Shown here in pieces: positions 26,901-40,818 of a stretch of 64,000 bases of DNA (position 1 is its first letter; each line of letters begins with the position of its first letter). The notes under the pieces are model-generated. The model saw only the letters and a program-made list of their open reading frames with translations, did no database searches and was not told the DNA's origin. Origin of the DNA: Harmothoe impar (lineage: Eukaryota > Annelida > Polychaeta > Phyllodocida > Polynoidae); the NCBI GenBank assembly GCA_947462335.1, contig OX381704.1, positions 42,598,942 through 42,662,941 of the forward strand, read 5' to 3'. The position numbers were made by a program, and so were the translations under genes.

Positions 26901-28921
26901 ATATGTATCTCTGTTGAGGGGTGTGTATTGACCTAAAGGTTGATTCCAGAGGAAGGGAATAAAACTATGCAGCCCTTTTATGTGCCAATATAGGGAGGTA
27001 TATATGTATGAGTTTTGCAGTGTAATCTTAGGCATTTGTGGCAAATGCGGGGCTAGTTGGCGACATTTGAACTGGAACCAGTCCCATATGTATGTCGGTG
27101 TACAGAATCATATTGATCTGGGCTTGGTGACACACTGCATTGGGAAGTTTAAAGATAACATAGGTTATAATTGAAACTTTCCGATCTTTTAATAGACGTA
27201 ATACCATTAGTAATTCAAATGCAAAAACACAACAACCAAAAAACACTCATTTCTAAGTATGAGTCTGCATTTCAGCCAAAACCACAAAGGGAATTGACAT
27301 CTCAAGAACCAAAACAATAACTCACGCTTCTATGTATACGTATGCCCAAAGCGTATATCATAGGAATCCGCTAATCCTCAAATGCGTTGCGAGCATTGCA
27401 ATGATAAGACTTTAAACCGTCTTTTATGGATTATAGAAAAGAGAGAAGGCAATGGCTCCTCTAGAAAGATCCATATGAGCCCGCCCGTTTTCACTCGATG
27501 GGCAACTGGATTACCACTGTGATGAGCGCAGACCGAAAAGCCAGCTAGGTTTTCCCACCTTATTGATGAAACAGCCCCCACCCCCACTCCTACCCCCATC
27601 CACTAAGGAGCGCCAGCTTCAACATAGTCGTTTCTAAAAATATCCCCCACCCTGTGCTTTCAGCCATTTATTATCAGCACCGCCATTCCACGTGCCGTAG
27701 GACGATTGACAACCTACCTCTTGACACTCGCGTGCAGAGGCCCTCTAGGGACTGCTCCCCCAACTCATACATCCCCTTCCAACCTTTCCAACCCCCGTGC
27801 ATGACTTGCCCACCTCCTCCAATCCCCATCGCTATACACTACACCCGTCCCCCTACAACTCAGGCTTCATTGACAGCATTTTTGCACTGTTAGATCTTTA
27901 AGGACCGCACATTGGTTTAACGCATTATGTCCTTCATCGTTGAGATGGTATTCCCCAGTATTAGACTAAAGTGTTAGAATGATGCATGAATTCAGCCCTG
28001 GTGAGTAGACGTGCCAGCCCAAACTAAAACAGTATGTGACCCTTGACAGATTAACCCTTCCTCTACCGTACACGCATTATTGCGAGTTTACTGTACAGGA
28101 CCGCACACGCATTAATGCGAGTTAATCGCCGATTTTTGGCCGATTTTGGCCGATTTTTGACCCCCTGTGGTTTGTCTTAAAGTTGGTAGAATCCCACAAT
28201 TTTTTCTGACAGTAGTCTATGGAATATTGTCACTGCATATCTTAATCCATTTATACATACATCCGATATTTCAGAAATGCTGGGCATCTCAACTTGGATG
28301 ATATTTAACCCATTTTCAATGTGATTTGAGCAATATTTAAGGCAAAAATTGAAGAAAAAAAGTCAAACAATATAGTTTTTTAGTGAAAATTGGTTTTGTC
28401 CAATTTTTCATGCTGAAAAAGATTATACCAAAAGTTAAGGTCTATTTTGATGCATTCTGGCCTAAATATAAGTTCCGATGACAACATATACACTAAAATA
28501 AACTATATTTCATTTCAAATAGGGCTTTATCTCCCTGATTGGAACAATTTGGGAGATTTGGGTATCTTACTTTCTGGTTATTCAATGTTGTTCATTTTGT
28601 CATAGATGTACTTCTAGTTTGAATATTTACAAAATTCTTTCAGGTTTTAAAAGGTTAGACCACCCCCTTAATCCCAATATCCCATTTAAATTTCATCTGA
28701 AAAAATCTGGTCTTGGGATGGGTGTCTTTATGTGGAGCCTGGTAAAGGAAGAGTTAAACATAGACAAGTCGTGCATGTCGACTTTAAGTGAAACTTCATC
28801 TGTATATATATAATAACATGTGCAGGGACTGAGCCTTTGGTTCAAGATTGATTACATATTAGAACTATAATAGCCTGTAGAAAATTATATGTGAGTGAGG
28901 TCCGAGAAGTCATCTTATCCG
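26901..28921. other. Host intergenic DNA with a fragment of the GGCCGC repeat family
   Basis: No supported gene. At 27893-28000 there is a partial copy of the family at 25069 (TTTAAGGACCGCACA, then GATGCATGAATTCAGCCCT). The rest is AT-rich, including a stretch with GCCGATTTTTGGCCGATTTT near 28130. Confidence 0.4.
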
Positions 28922-29656
28922 CAGCTAACAAAATTACGTTATTTTACGTCAAAATAACGTTTTTAACGTTTTGCCACGATAAGGAGCCATAGAAAAACGT
29001 TATATAGCGTTGTATAACTTTTTTTTTGTTTACTGGGTCTTGTATATGTGTTTTATAAGTATACGCACATACATAAATGTACTAGGTATATGATAAGGTA
29101 GTAGAAAGAGAATATAATGGGGTGCACATATAAAACTAGTTAAATCTCTATAGTGAGACGATGGGATTTCCACTGAGGCAAAAATCGCATGCATGGTGAC
29201 TCTAAGCTCAATTAATTTTAGACTTCTTTTTAGAAGTCTACCAATTATAAATTCGGAATAAAGTATAGCATACATATATACTTTATGGTAATGGGTTCAT
29301 AAGATGCGATGTATCCGGCTGAAACACAAGACAATGTACAAAGTAACGTAATATGCATGGGGTATGAATGACCTTTAACACAATTTATAATCTATATGTG
29401 GGATCCATGTAAATTGTAGTGGAGTGTACAAGCTTTCGGTCAAAGATGACTAATTATGACATTCGAATTATCATGTAGGCCTAGGTGAGGAGGAAATACA
29501 ATACAGTATACAATGAAGTAAAAATTCAGTCACCCAGTTAACGAAAAACGTTATACATCGTTACATAACGTTTCTTTATGGCTACTTGTCATGGTAAAAC
29601 GTTATATAACGTTAACAACGTTATTCTGACCTAAAATAACGTGCTTTTGTTAGCTG
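28922..29656. mobile_element. Fold-back MITE built from two palindromic arms rich in AACGTT
   Basis: The outer ends are CAGCTAACAAAA and TTTTGTTAGCTG. The arms (28922-29037 and 29532-29656) are inverted copies of each other. Each arm is itself roughly palindromic, with CAGCTAAC-type sequence at the outer end and GTTAACTGGG or GTTTACTGGG at the inner end. Both are full of AACGTTATA motifs. The 500-bp interior has no gene. This is a non-autonomous DNA transposon. Confidence 0.7.
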
Positions 29657-32385
29657 GGCACCCTATTAGTATGCATGCATGAGGAATTGAATTGAAATGA
29701 GATTGAGAAAGGAATGAAAGAGCTGCGATATTTTTAGACTAATCAGAGGTCCAATATAACGTATAGCGGGAAGGGAAGCTCCAGAAGAATGAGACTGTGC
29801 ATACCACAAGGGATTGAGTTCTTTAAGGAATAGAGGAAGACCCGAGAACTAGAGGAAAAGTGATAAAAATAGCTTATATTGGTGAAGGCTTACCAGATGA
29901 ATAACTCGCCAAAGAGGGAGAGCGACAGAATAACAGGACAAAGGCCGAGGAGTAGGGCTGGTAGATATTGAAGGATGAAGACGAGGGGTATAGGAATGAT
30001 TAGATACAGGGAACGGAGATATCCAGTGGCAGTACTCTTATAATGTCCAAAAGAATATCAATAAAGACATCTCATCAGCCTGTAGTTGAAAAAAGCAATG
30101 GTCTGATCTGGGAAATGGATTACAGGGCTAGAGATCGATTTTCCCATGGTCTCTCTGCACCCGATAAGAAAAATCAAACTGCAGCGTATCTCCAGTATGG
30201 ACTCGGCCTGTCACATGAACTAGTTATAGAAAGATAATAGCAGAGGCTGTTACAAGAAACCTGGAGAGGAGACCACCTCAAAATATAAAAGGTACTTTGA
30301 GAAAGGCAGCTACATCGAAGCGGAATGAAGGCCTTAGAGTAGAACCCATTAAAACTAGCCACCAAGGTAGCTATTACATGGGAAACTTCTTCTGCCTTCT
30401 GCACCCGAAAAGATCTCTAGGAGAAGATTATTCATGTCTCACGTTGCAATTCTTTCTATAAGAAAAACAGGCTGAAAATAGTATTTGGTCAGTGGACAGA
30501 TTAGTGAAGTCTAAAACATTTTCAGGACCACTCCCCTGTGATTTGGTGGGGGTGGGGGAGGGGGCACTGCCCCTCCCTCTGGTCCCCCTTTTCCCACGCA
30601 ATGTGTATAACGCACTGAGCACGCCCATCAGCCCTCTACCCCATGTGCCCCATATACAGGCTGTATGAGGTAAAGGCATACCAAAGGAGCGCATGCCCTT
30701 TATTAGTTAGTACTCTTGGAGTTTTAAAGGCATACCAATGGATTTTGGTAGCACATGGTGGCAACAAACCAGATTTAGAAGACACATTTTGATTAAAAAC
30801 AGAGCTAAGCACATTTTTCTATGCAAATATAATCATACAGCGCACTGGCTAACATGCATATGGTCATATATCACTAGTCATCCATTTGTATCTGTGCCTG
30901 TATTCTTCAGACAAAGGTGGAATGTCTGCCCTATTTACCATCTATATCCAGTTTCAACACTTTGTATCACTACTACTGTGTTCTATGGGCACTTCAGATG
31001 ATATTGTATACTCTCAATGATGATTAATATACTAAGTAGGCATTGCTAGAGCCGATACCAATGTTTCTATAATGACTGGTTGTGCTGTAATTGCATACCA
31101 AAAACATACCTCATCCACACCACACACTATGCCAGAAAAAACCTTGGATAAGAAAAAGCAACCCTCAGATCAGAATAACACATCAAGTAAACAATACACA
31201 CCTTGGATTATACTATTTCAATCTGCAGGGAGTAACCCTCACTGCTTGGAGGTTGAGAACCTAAGTGTCTCTATATGAGGGTTATATTACTAGCTGTACT
31301 GCTATGTGGCACAGTCCTGGTTGAAGGTAAAAGAAATACCGAGGTAACCTCACCATGAGCTGACAGTGGTAATGTACATATAATGAATAGATGTACAGTA
31401 AATCTTCATTATCACAAACACCTTATTACATCAATAAGATTAATTCATTGTAAACAAATTCTGTAGTAACCAAACACTTGAAACTTAGCATGCATGGTGG
31501 TGGTGAAAATGTGTGAGCGATTGCCTCTAACGTCCCCTCCTGCCCCTATTACCTCCAGGAGGTAGTGGGGTGCAGAGGGGTGTCCCCCTGAGATAAGAAA
31601 GGCTTCCCTTTTTAAAAATAATCAAAGTTCCTGCATTTAATAATGTTAGAAAGTTGGAAAAAATTGCAATAATTACAGTGCAAGGTCACCCACAAAACGG
31701 GGGTGTGGAAGCGGCAGGAGATGTAAGGGACTTGCTGGCGGAAGTGTGGGTGTGTTGGGGTAGCAGAACAGGTAGGGGGGAGTGGCGGCGGAGATGTGTG
31801 GTGTGGAAGCTACAGGAGATGTAAGGGGAGTGGTGATGGGGGGTTCAGTATAAACAAAATTAGTTATAAACAAAATAAGGGGCTTGATTATGTACAATTT
31901 TCGTCTCATGAAATAACCCCCCCCCACCCAATGTTGCACTATGCACACATTAGGGTGACCCCTCCCCTGAAGTATATATACTCAATTGTCTCCCAGGTGA
32001 GTATTTCTTAAATCCTAGGTATGGCCTTTATTTCTGTGTGTTTTCTCCCAGGTGTGTATTTTCATACTCCGAGGTATGGCCTTTTTGACAGCCATGCACT
32101 TTGTGCCGCTTCATACAAACAATGCCAACAATGACAAACAACGAAATGTATGTGTATTTTGACCTCTCATCTGTTCCATAGAGATGAAAATATGGACAAC
32201 TTTCCTTGCGTTTCTTTACAATTCTGTAAAATGTGATTTTGCTTCAGCCCTTATGTTTGGGAAAATCCGTTGGTGTTACTTTTACAACTTAGAGTACTAA
32301 TAAAAGGCATTTAAAAATATAAATATATTATATACAATATTAAATATATGGTATATATATATTGTATACATACATAATAATGTAA

Positions 32386-32390
<5 letters not shown>
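29657..32390. other. Host intergenic DNA, nothing assigned
   Basis: No convincing gene. G- and C-rich patches occur at 30536-30600 and 31690-31850, the latter with a repeated GGTGTGGAAGC-GCAGGAGATGTAAGGG block. Open frames over these are low complexity. Confidence 0.4.

Positions 32391-32465
<75 letters not shown>
32391..32465. repeat. (TA)n microsatellite
   Basis: Uninterrupted TA dinucleotides. Every frame over it reads alternating Ile/Tyr and is not coding. Confidence 0.95.
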
Positions 32466-32470
<5 letters not shown>

Positions 32471-33613
32471 CCATACATGATATATGTCTGCATTGTAGGT
32501 AGTTGTAGTCCTGCGTTTAAACCTCATCTAGATAAGGAGGAATGGGTGTGGGAAATAAGAAAGGTAGCATTTCAATTCTCGTGGCATTAATCCTATCACA
32601 TGCTTCTCTGCTCAGTGGTTGACTAAAGGGATTGCCTTTCTTACTGTGGCTAAATTTAGGTTTACCGTTTGGTGCTTCTCCTCAAACTGAACACTATTTG
32701 TGGTGTTAAATGTGAAGTAAGACGATTCGATGAAACACTTATAGATAGAGCGCATTGCACGATTCTTGAATACAAAGTGATGAATTATAGTCAACGATTC
32801 TTCACATCAATACGAGGGTGTTATATTGAATATTTAATCATTTTCTCACATACTATCCAAATACTGGACGTAATAGAGAAGACGTGTAGTAATCCAATGT
32901 AAGGAGCAGAATAATGATATATTAGAGGAGAACTGAGATACATTGAAAGTATTTTATACTGGCTGGTCTATTTATATAGATATAATGTGGCCAGTGTCAC
33001 TCACAGTGGCAGTATTTTAACTGCCTGCTGCATATTGTGCTATCACTGTATATGCACCTCTGAGGAAAATGCATGAAGACTAATAGGTATTATCATTAGG
33101 TTCCTTAGGGTCCTTTACGAAGGGTTGGCAGGGCGAGTGCCAAAAAACATTTTAAGACCAATTTTCAAGTTTCCACCACCTGCATGCAACCCGCATGTGG
33201 ACGCACCCTGACTCCTAGGTCATATCCCCTTAAGGCCAGCTTAGCGCTTTAACAGGACAGTGATGCCTGCATGCATGGGCTGGTTCACCGGGAATCTTGG
33301 ATTTAAAACATACCAATCTGTATTCCCATAATCATATAATTAGTATATTATATAATCATCTGACGACCATAAGTGCACAGCCATGGTGTGAATACAGGAA
33401 ATGCAGTGAATACCCTATCAACCCTATCAATAAAGTAATGCCACATTAGATGGGCTGCATACTTATTATTATTAATAATGATGTGTTAATTGTAAATTAT
33501 CCGTTTATTGGTATAATGTTATATACAGGATAACCCATACGTCTCTGTATTCAAAATTGGAAACTTCCCTGGAAAAAAGTAAGCCCTTGATCACGGGAAA
33601 CTGTAGGCTAGGC
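32466..33613. other. Host intergenic DNA, nothing assigned
   Basis: No gene or repeat recognised. Open frames are short and without motifs. Confidence 0.4.
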
Positions 33614-33797
33614 TAGTCATTGGTTACGGGAAACTCTAGCCATTGGTCACGGCAAACTCTAGCCATTGGTCACGGCAAACTCTAGCCATTGGTCACGGCA
33701 AACTCTAGCCATTGATCACGGCAAACTTTAACCAACGATCACGGCAAACTTTAGCCAATGATCACGGCAAACTCTAGCCATTTATCACGGCATACTC
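33614..33797. repeat. 23-bp minisatellite, eight copies
   Basis: Eight head-to-tail units of TAGCCATTGGTCACGGCAAA plus CTC. The central copies are identical and the outer copies diverge. Confidence 0.9.
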
Positions 33798-34189
33798 TAG
33801 CAAAACTGTGCATCAAACAAACAAAAAACAAAACAACAAACTCGCAGGCTTCAGGCTAGGCATTGCCTAGGCTCACTTTAAAAATTAACTCCGACAGTTA
33901 TAATTGCAAAAGTCAGTTACGACCGAGTTAGGGTTAGGGTTAGTTAATTTTTTTGTTCTTGGTATAAGAGAGGTGTGAATGCTTTGTCTTACCGCGGTCA
34001 TACCTACCTCCAGCAATGCAATTTTTCTAATACAGATTGAGTTACAAAACAGATGCTATCCGGTGTCTGACTGGCCCTTTACACTCTAAGAACAGTGTGT
34101 TACGTTTACACACTTTGTAACACCCTACACACTACAAACTATTTGCCAAAAGTGTGTTGCTTCAGACAGCACACTGATAATAATGGCCC

Positions 34190-36380
34190 TGGAAATGTTA
34201 GTCACTACTGACTACACTTCTATAGTCATGTGAATGTAGCAAAAACGACTATACCAAGTTAGTCACCTATGTCTATAGTAAGTTAGTCATATAGTCAACC
34301 TAAAGTCAAGCATTAAAAGAGCTGATTTGGGATATATAGTCAAGTGACTATGAATTTAATGCTTTAATGCTCTAAAGTAGTCACTCTGACTATTAGATAT
34401 AGTCCATCATGAGATGGCAGGACAATAAGTCAGGACAAGTATCCCCCCTGGCATCTACCCCCAAGTTATCTACCCTAGGGCCTATTATCTACCCCCTAGG
34501 GCATCTACCCCAGGCCAACTACCCCTACCTAGGACATCTACCCCCTGGGACTTTTACCCTATGGGCATCATTCTACCCATTGGAATTTTACCCCCTAGGA
34601 CTTCTACCCCTTAGGACATCCCCTGACTTGGAACCTACCCCCAGAATCTACCCCCTGGACATCTACCCCCTGTGACATCTATCCCCTGCGACATCTACCC
34701 CCTTTTCTCTAGGACTTCTACCCCTGGGAACATCAACCCCCCCACATACCCATATGGTTGAGTCATATCATGTGGAGGGGGTAGATTTTCCCAGGGACAT
34801 CAGACATCTACCCCTGGACATCTACCCCCTGGGAATCTACCCCCTTGGACATCTACACCCTAGGATTTTATCCCCTTGGAAATCTTTTCCCTGGAGTTTT
34901 GTCCCCTTAGGACTCCACCCCCTTGGACACCTACCTCAGGACATCTACCCCCTGGACATCTACCCCCTTGGATGTCTACTACCTTTACCCTCTAGGACTT
35001 CTACCCTGGGGACATCAACCTCCTCGACATGCCAATATGGTTGAGTCATATGTGGATGGGGTAGATTTCTCCAGCGGTAGAAGTCCTAGGGGGTAGATGT
35101 CCTAGGGGTAGATGTCCCATGGGCTAAATGTCCAGGGGGTAGATGTCCTGGGGTAGAAGTCCTACGGGGGTATAAGTCCAGGGAATCAATGTCCAAGGGG
35201 ATAAAAGTCCCAATGGGTAAACTTCCAGGGGTAGATGTCCAAGGGTAGATGCCCAATGTCCCTTGAGAAATCTTCTCCCTCCACATGATATGGCTCAAAC
35301 ATATGGGCTTGTGGATGCGGTAGAACTCCTAGAGGGTAAAGGGGGTAGATGTCCAAGCGGGTGAGTGTCCTAGGAGGTAGAAGTTATAAGGGGTAAAAGT
35401 CTGGGGGTAGATGTCCAAGTATAGGGTTAGATGTCCAGGGAGTAGATGTCCAGGGGTAGGTGTCCGAGCGGGTGGATGTCCTAGGAGGTAGAAGTTTTAA
35501 GGGGTAAAAGTCCGGGGGGTAGATGTCCAAATATAGGGTTAGATGTCATAGGAGGTAGATCTTGAGGGGGTAGATAACCGGGGGTAGGTGTCCAAGCGGG
35601 TGGATGTCCTAGGGAGTAGAGTCCTAAGGGGATAGGTGCCAAAGGGGAAAAAAGTCCTGGGGGTAGATGCCCTAGGTGGTAGATTCCCAGGGGGTAGATG
35701 TCCAGAGATAGATGTTGGATGTCCCTGGAAATCTACCCCTTCCACATGATATGACTTGTTATGGACTTCTACCACCAGGACATATATCCCCTGGACTTTT
35801 ATGTCCTAGGGGGTAGATACTCAGGTGGTAGATGTCCAGGGGTAGATGTCTGGTGGTAGATGTCCGGGGGTAGATGTCCGGGGGTAGATGTCCGGGGGTA
35901 CCTGCCCTAGTACCATTGGATGAAGTAGATGGGTATGGGCCAAATGCCTGGCACACTATAACCCTTGACACAGTCAACTTCTGTATATTCTAGTCTGGAA
36001 GCCTAGAGATTCACAGTTACATGATCATAATTTGAACAAAACCTCATGATACTTCAATCAAAATCATGAATGCATGTGTCCTATGATGCCTTAAGTAAAC
36101 ATACTCAACATTAACACAAGAGCTAACGCACAGGGACATGTGTAAAGGAGTGGTTTAGATAGAATAAGATGTGCCTACCTGAAGTCAGTTGAGCATTCAA
36201 TTTTGAATCCTAACTGTTTCCTGTGCACACATTCCTGTGACATCATCAATTTGTGTGATCCACATATAGTCACTACTGACTATCTTTATGACTAATATGT
36301 GACTAACATATGTAATCATCTGACTACGGGGGTCAAAATATGGTGGTATAGTCAGTACTGACTATAGTTTTTATTATCAG
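34190..36380. mobile_element. Element with TAGTCACTACTGACTA ends enclosing a minisatellite
   Basis: Near 34199-34400 and again near 36268-36375 the DNA is dense in TAGTCA/TGACTA motifs, and TAGTCACTACTGACTA is present at both sides. The segments are related in inverted or palindromic fashion. Between them lies the 1.5-kb array described separately. It is best read as a non-autonomous DNA element whose interior expanded into a minisatellite. Borders are approximate. Confidence 0.5.
34440..35900. repeat. Minisatellite of CATCTACCCCCTGGGA-type units in two opposed blocks
   Basis: From 34440 to about 35035 the plus strand carries short imperfect units of CATCTACCCCCTDGGA. From about 35045 to 35900 it carries the reverse complement (TCCTAGGGGGTAGATG). 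A longer marker (GTTGAGTCATATCATGTGGA or its complement) recurs near 34757, 35038, 35280 and 35740, showing higher-order units. The many proline- and leucine-rich open frames are products of the repeat and not genes. Confidence 0.85.
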
Positions 36381-39300
36381 TGCAGTCCCCCCCCCACCCT
36401 TAAACTTGGACCAGGTTTGTGTTAACATTTCCGTCCAACAGTGTAGGCCTATAATGCACTGAGTACGCCCATCAGCCCTCCACCCCATGTACCATTGTTA
36501 CAATCAACAGTGAACAGAGGGCCTGCCGCCCCTGCCATGTGTATTGGTCGCGCAGCTGGATAGGTCCTGGTAAACAGCGACCAGGAAGGGCTTTGATCCC
36601 GAGCTTGTAGGATTAGGACTGATCACACAGCTCCCGGCAGGAACCCGCTGCCCTGTACTCCTCTGTGGGCCCCCTACACCCTACCATACTACACCCTAGC
36701 CACCCACACCCTGCGTGCCTACACCCTACACCTTACCCTACCACAGTAGACACTGCCCACCCACACCCAACACTCCGCCCTACCACAACATACACCCTGC
36801 TCTACCACACCAGGAGTACCCTACAACTTGAGTTTGAATTTGTCTTTATTGACTGTATTAACATATTTTAATACATTTACATTGTTATCAAATGGCTTAA
36901 CAAAAGACGGGTCGCATCTTAGCCTATTTAAAGGCTAATATTGAGGTCAGCGACCTTTACATGTGGCATCATAGTAGTGATCGGTGATGTGGGCGGGCCA
37001 GTTAACATATTGTAGAGAGTTCATGTAGCATGTATTTTGCATCTTGATTTCACCAAATACAATATTGACAATAAAACATTATGTCAAAGTTGTTCAACAG
37101 ATTTACCAAAAGGATACTTTGTGTTAACAACTCATATCTAGGGCTGCATCGTGCAAAATGCAGACCTCTTGAGACTTAAAACTAGGGGTTAGTAGAGTCT
37201 AATATCTGTCAAAAGAAGCCTTGTTGCTTGTTGGGGGGAGGGGGGTGTATGTATGAGGGGAGATGAGGGAGGGAGGCCAAAAGGTTGTTGTTTTTACTCG
37301 GTGACTTTATCAGGGATAATATTACTTAGAATTCTTTTTACATCTTTTATAAATAAAAGGTAGGTTTGAATATTTCTATCCTCAGGTTCGAGGTTATTCC
37401 AGGCAAAAGCTAGGCTCCATTCTAAGCTACGTGTACCCTGCTCTACCACACCTTACACCCTTCTCTACCACACCTTACACTCTCCTCTACCACACCTTAC
37501 AATCTCATCTACCACACCTTACACTAGGTAGCATAGGCCATCTTTAAAAAATTTTCTTCGGCTTAAATATGTGACAGGATCTGCGAAAAGGGACCTAAGT
37601 GCAGGGTACACTGAGGTCCATTTTCCCAGTATATGTCACATATGTTATTAATGTTAGATTGTAAGATGTATTTTCAGTAGTTATGAAAGGATATCATGTA
37701 TGCTCATGTCATAGACCTGTGAAACACTATTGCAATGATCTTTCAATCACGTGTCAGTTATTACAAGGAGTATATAGAATATAATGATATTTCTGGAAAG
37801 CTGAAAGGCTTCCCATACAAAGTATTAGCGTCATTTTCTGAGTAGATAATATGCATTTATTAAATTGCTTCTTCATCACCCTAGATTATGACAAAATAAT
37901 GACTCAGCAGATTTGTTGAAATTTGATATATCTCCTTACTTACTTAATTTCCCCAATTTAGACTGGAAGCAGAAAACTCTATATCTCCATTTTGTGCAAT
38001 AAGATGCAGTGAAACATTATGAGCTTGAGTACTGGTACAAGGATTAGTCCATGCCAACAAGTTGTAACAGCCTATAACATGTGACCTTTGGTAGTCCATG
38101 TATTACAAATAATGCCTCACCTCACCTCTAAGTCTCTAATCCTAAATCAAGGCAGATCAACCACTTTATACCTGGGGTCGACAGTGGGCCTGCTGGTGTG
38201 GGTCAGCGGTATAGAACCAATTAACCACGCAAATAAGATTAACCCTGGCTGGCAGGATCACAGGAGGAGCCGGGCTGATTGCCCAAGGTTCTCACTTCCG
38301 CTGATCAACCAGTGGCGCCATAGTGAACAACAGGTGGAATCTACCGGATCCAACCCTGCGGTTCCACATCTGTACTTGAGAGGATTGCAATGGTTGGACC
38401 AGAATAACTCCTACACAGCACCAAATTTCATTCGGGAGAAAAATTTAATTCAAAGTTTTCAATTTCAATTCTGAAGTGTTATTATTCCAAGGACCTTCTC
38501 GTTATCCTACTTCATAGCTCTTCGGCATGTAAAGTGTCACGTCCTATAAATTGACAGTAGCAGATCCTTTACATTATATGAAATTGGTATTCATTAATTT
38601 ATTCACAATATGCTAATGTATGCGGTACCAGATGTTGTTAATATTATAGTTCAAGTGTGCCCTTACACATATTTTAATGCCTTTCTGGAAGCCAGGGCAA
38701 CGGTTCAGCATTTCCATTAAAAAAAAGGAAGTCAACTATGCAGATGGCTGTGGGTAGTTTACACCTAGTATTAGATTACAGAGTAAGGCGGTGGCCATCT
38801 TGCCGGACACTGACCCTTCCCAATCCAACCTGATCTGTCTACCTAGCAGGCTCATCTGTCAGCAAGCCGTGCCCAGACCAGTAGGGCCACCTGCAGGCCA
38901 AGGCAATTTACTTCAGGATTTGCCTACCAGGTGGCTCTTGGGTTGATGCCAGTGGAGTAGTGGTGGGATGGAGCCGACTGCATGGTAATATCCAGAAGCC
39001 ATTCCCCCCAAGACCAGAAGGGGGCGCTGAAGGGCCGCAGTCTGAGACATAGCATCTCTATAAAGTAGAAAGAAGAGAGGGGAAGGAAATTACACTAGTT
39101 TAACCTTACACGGCATTGTCCTTGGTGGTTATTATAATGGCGTAACTGCCGTGACAGGAATAGACTTCCTCCTGTAAGACTACAGGGAGCTGAAGACCAG
39201 GTAATTAGGTTGACAGGCTGTAATCAAGGCCTGTAGAGCAGGGAGCTCTTCTCCACATTATACATCCCCATTAGAAAGGACACCCGAGATCACTATTGTT

Positions 39301-40430
39301 AGGACTACAGTAGGATGCTAACTGCATGTCATTGCCATTATGCATCACACCCATTCTGCATAGAAGATAACCAGCTGCTTGGCATTGCCATACGCGTATA
39401 CCACACCCATTCTGCATAGGCTCGCTCTACTACTATCGTACGCCCGAGGATGTTAAGTAAATTTCTTATAGTAAATAATCTTGATTCAAGATAATGGTCC
39501 CATAGGGGTCTTAAAAAAATAAAGGCCGTTAATTTATACTCGGGTCCGGACACTTGGTTTGGGAACTGTGACAATTTAGATCAATAATCAAATTTTAAGT
39601 CATTCCTTCTAGCATATATATACGAGCTATATAAATATCAAACTGTTATTGACCGGCACTATGTGTCCGGTCAGGTATTAAGATAGACAGATGGCCGTAA
39701 GCTAAGACAGACAAACGGCGAGCCCATTGAAATAGCATTGACGGATCGGACCTAGCACCCTAGCAGCATATCCTCTATTCTCCGTAGGATTAGTACTAGA
39801 CACCCTGCACGGCTGCCCTCTGCCAGGGTGATTATAAACTAATTCCGCTGACTCCTCCCATTCCTCAGCATTGCCTAGCTCACAATCCGCTAAAATATAC
39901 CTAGCCCCATATGGTCTATTGACTCCCACCCAGAATGCACCCTCATTCCGGTCTGCTGAGTTTTCAATAGGTACATGGCATTTGAAAACTCACTGGAGCC
40001 CGCCCAAGGTTATCACACCTCCCATAGAAGCTCCCCAGTACCACCGCGGTGGCTTAATCTGTACATTGCGGCCCTTAAAGGGAAGTGGCAACATGTTTGT
40101 GACACCTGGATAATAACCCTTTAAGGCCTTCTATATACACCCATCCCCAACACACTGTACACCTTGTAATACGAATATAGTAATGGGTAATGTTGGCCTC
40201 AAAGGGTTAACTATATGGTGAATGTCGTCTGCTATTTCCTATACCGCTCTCTGCTACTTACCAGGCCACCACAAGCCTCACACATACCGCTTTTGTCATT
40301 AGAAAGTCGAATGAATTATCTAATTTGAGTACAGTACGTTATTTCTCATTTCTGACAGCAGAATCGTAATCGCCAGAAGAAGCTACCCTAATTTCATATA
40401 TTGTAAGTCATATATAATCGAATTCCAGGT
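36381..40430. other. Host intergenic DNA with CACCCTACA-rich low-complexity patches
   Basis: No supported gene. C/A-rich patches of CCCTACCACA type occupy 36665-36815, and about four copies of a CTCTACCACACCTTACA unit lie at 37438-37525. The rest shows no clear features. A frame at 38088-38474 looks like a repeat-derived fragment. Confidence 0.4.
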
Positions 40431-40727
40431 GGTGGCTATAGGTGAGCAGGTGGCTGTGGGAAAGCAGGTGGCTGGGGGCGAGCAGGTGGCTGTGGGCGTC
40501 AGCGCCCGGCAGCGCGTAACCGCTGTTTTACGTCTCGGCTGAAAAAGCGAGTCGATCGGAGCGTCAGCAGCGACACCATCTTCGTTGCAGCTTCGTTTCT
40601 GGTTCGACGTGTCGGGTTGGCCGGGGGGCGGCATGAGCTGCAGATGATTTTGCCTCAAAAACCGATTTTGCCCCCAAAACCGATTTTGAGCCCCTAAACG
40701 ATTTTGACCCAAAAACGATTTTGAAGT
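40430..40727. repeat. Two short tandem arrays
   Basis: At about 40430-40500 there are four copies of a GCAGGTGGCTGTGGG-type unit. At about 40645-40727 there are five copies of a CGATTTTG-CCCCAAAA-type unit. Between them, and again just after, there is a repeated GATCGGAGCGT-CAGCGA block. Confidence 0.65.
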
Positions 40728-40818
40728 TCTCCTACCCTTCCGAAAATCGGGCCGATCGGAGCGTACACAGCGAAGATATTTGCGATTTTCGTTTTGTCGG
40801 ATTATATTGGTACCTATG

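Noticed and set aside
32297..32527. Ile/Tyr repeat protein
   Set aside because: It is a translation of a TA microsatellite. The same applies to frames at 44909-45204 and 63714-63992.
33614..33797. CRISPR-like array
   Set aside because: The units are directly adjacent with no unique spacers, so it is a simple minisatellite in animal DNA.
33928..33945. Telomere repeat tract
   Set aside because: Only about three GTTAGG units are present, too few to call an interstitial telomere array.
34409..35977. Proline-leucine-glycine repeat proteins
   Set aside because: They follow the CATCTACCCC minisatellite and switch strand exactly where the repeat inverts.
38088..38474. Possible host gene or transposase fragment
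   Set aside because: No motif, no splice continuity and no repeat ends. It may be a degraded repeat, but I cannot support it.
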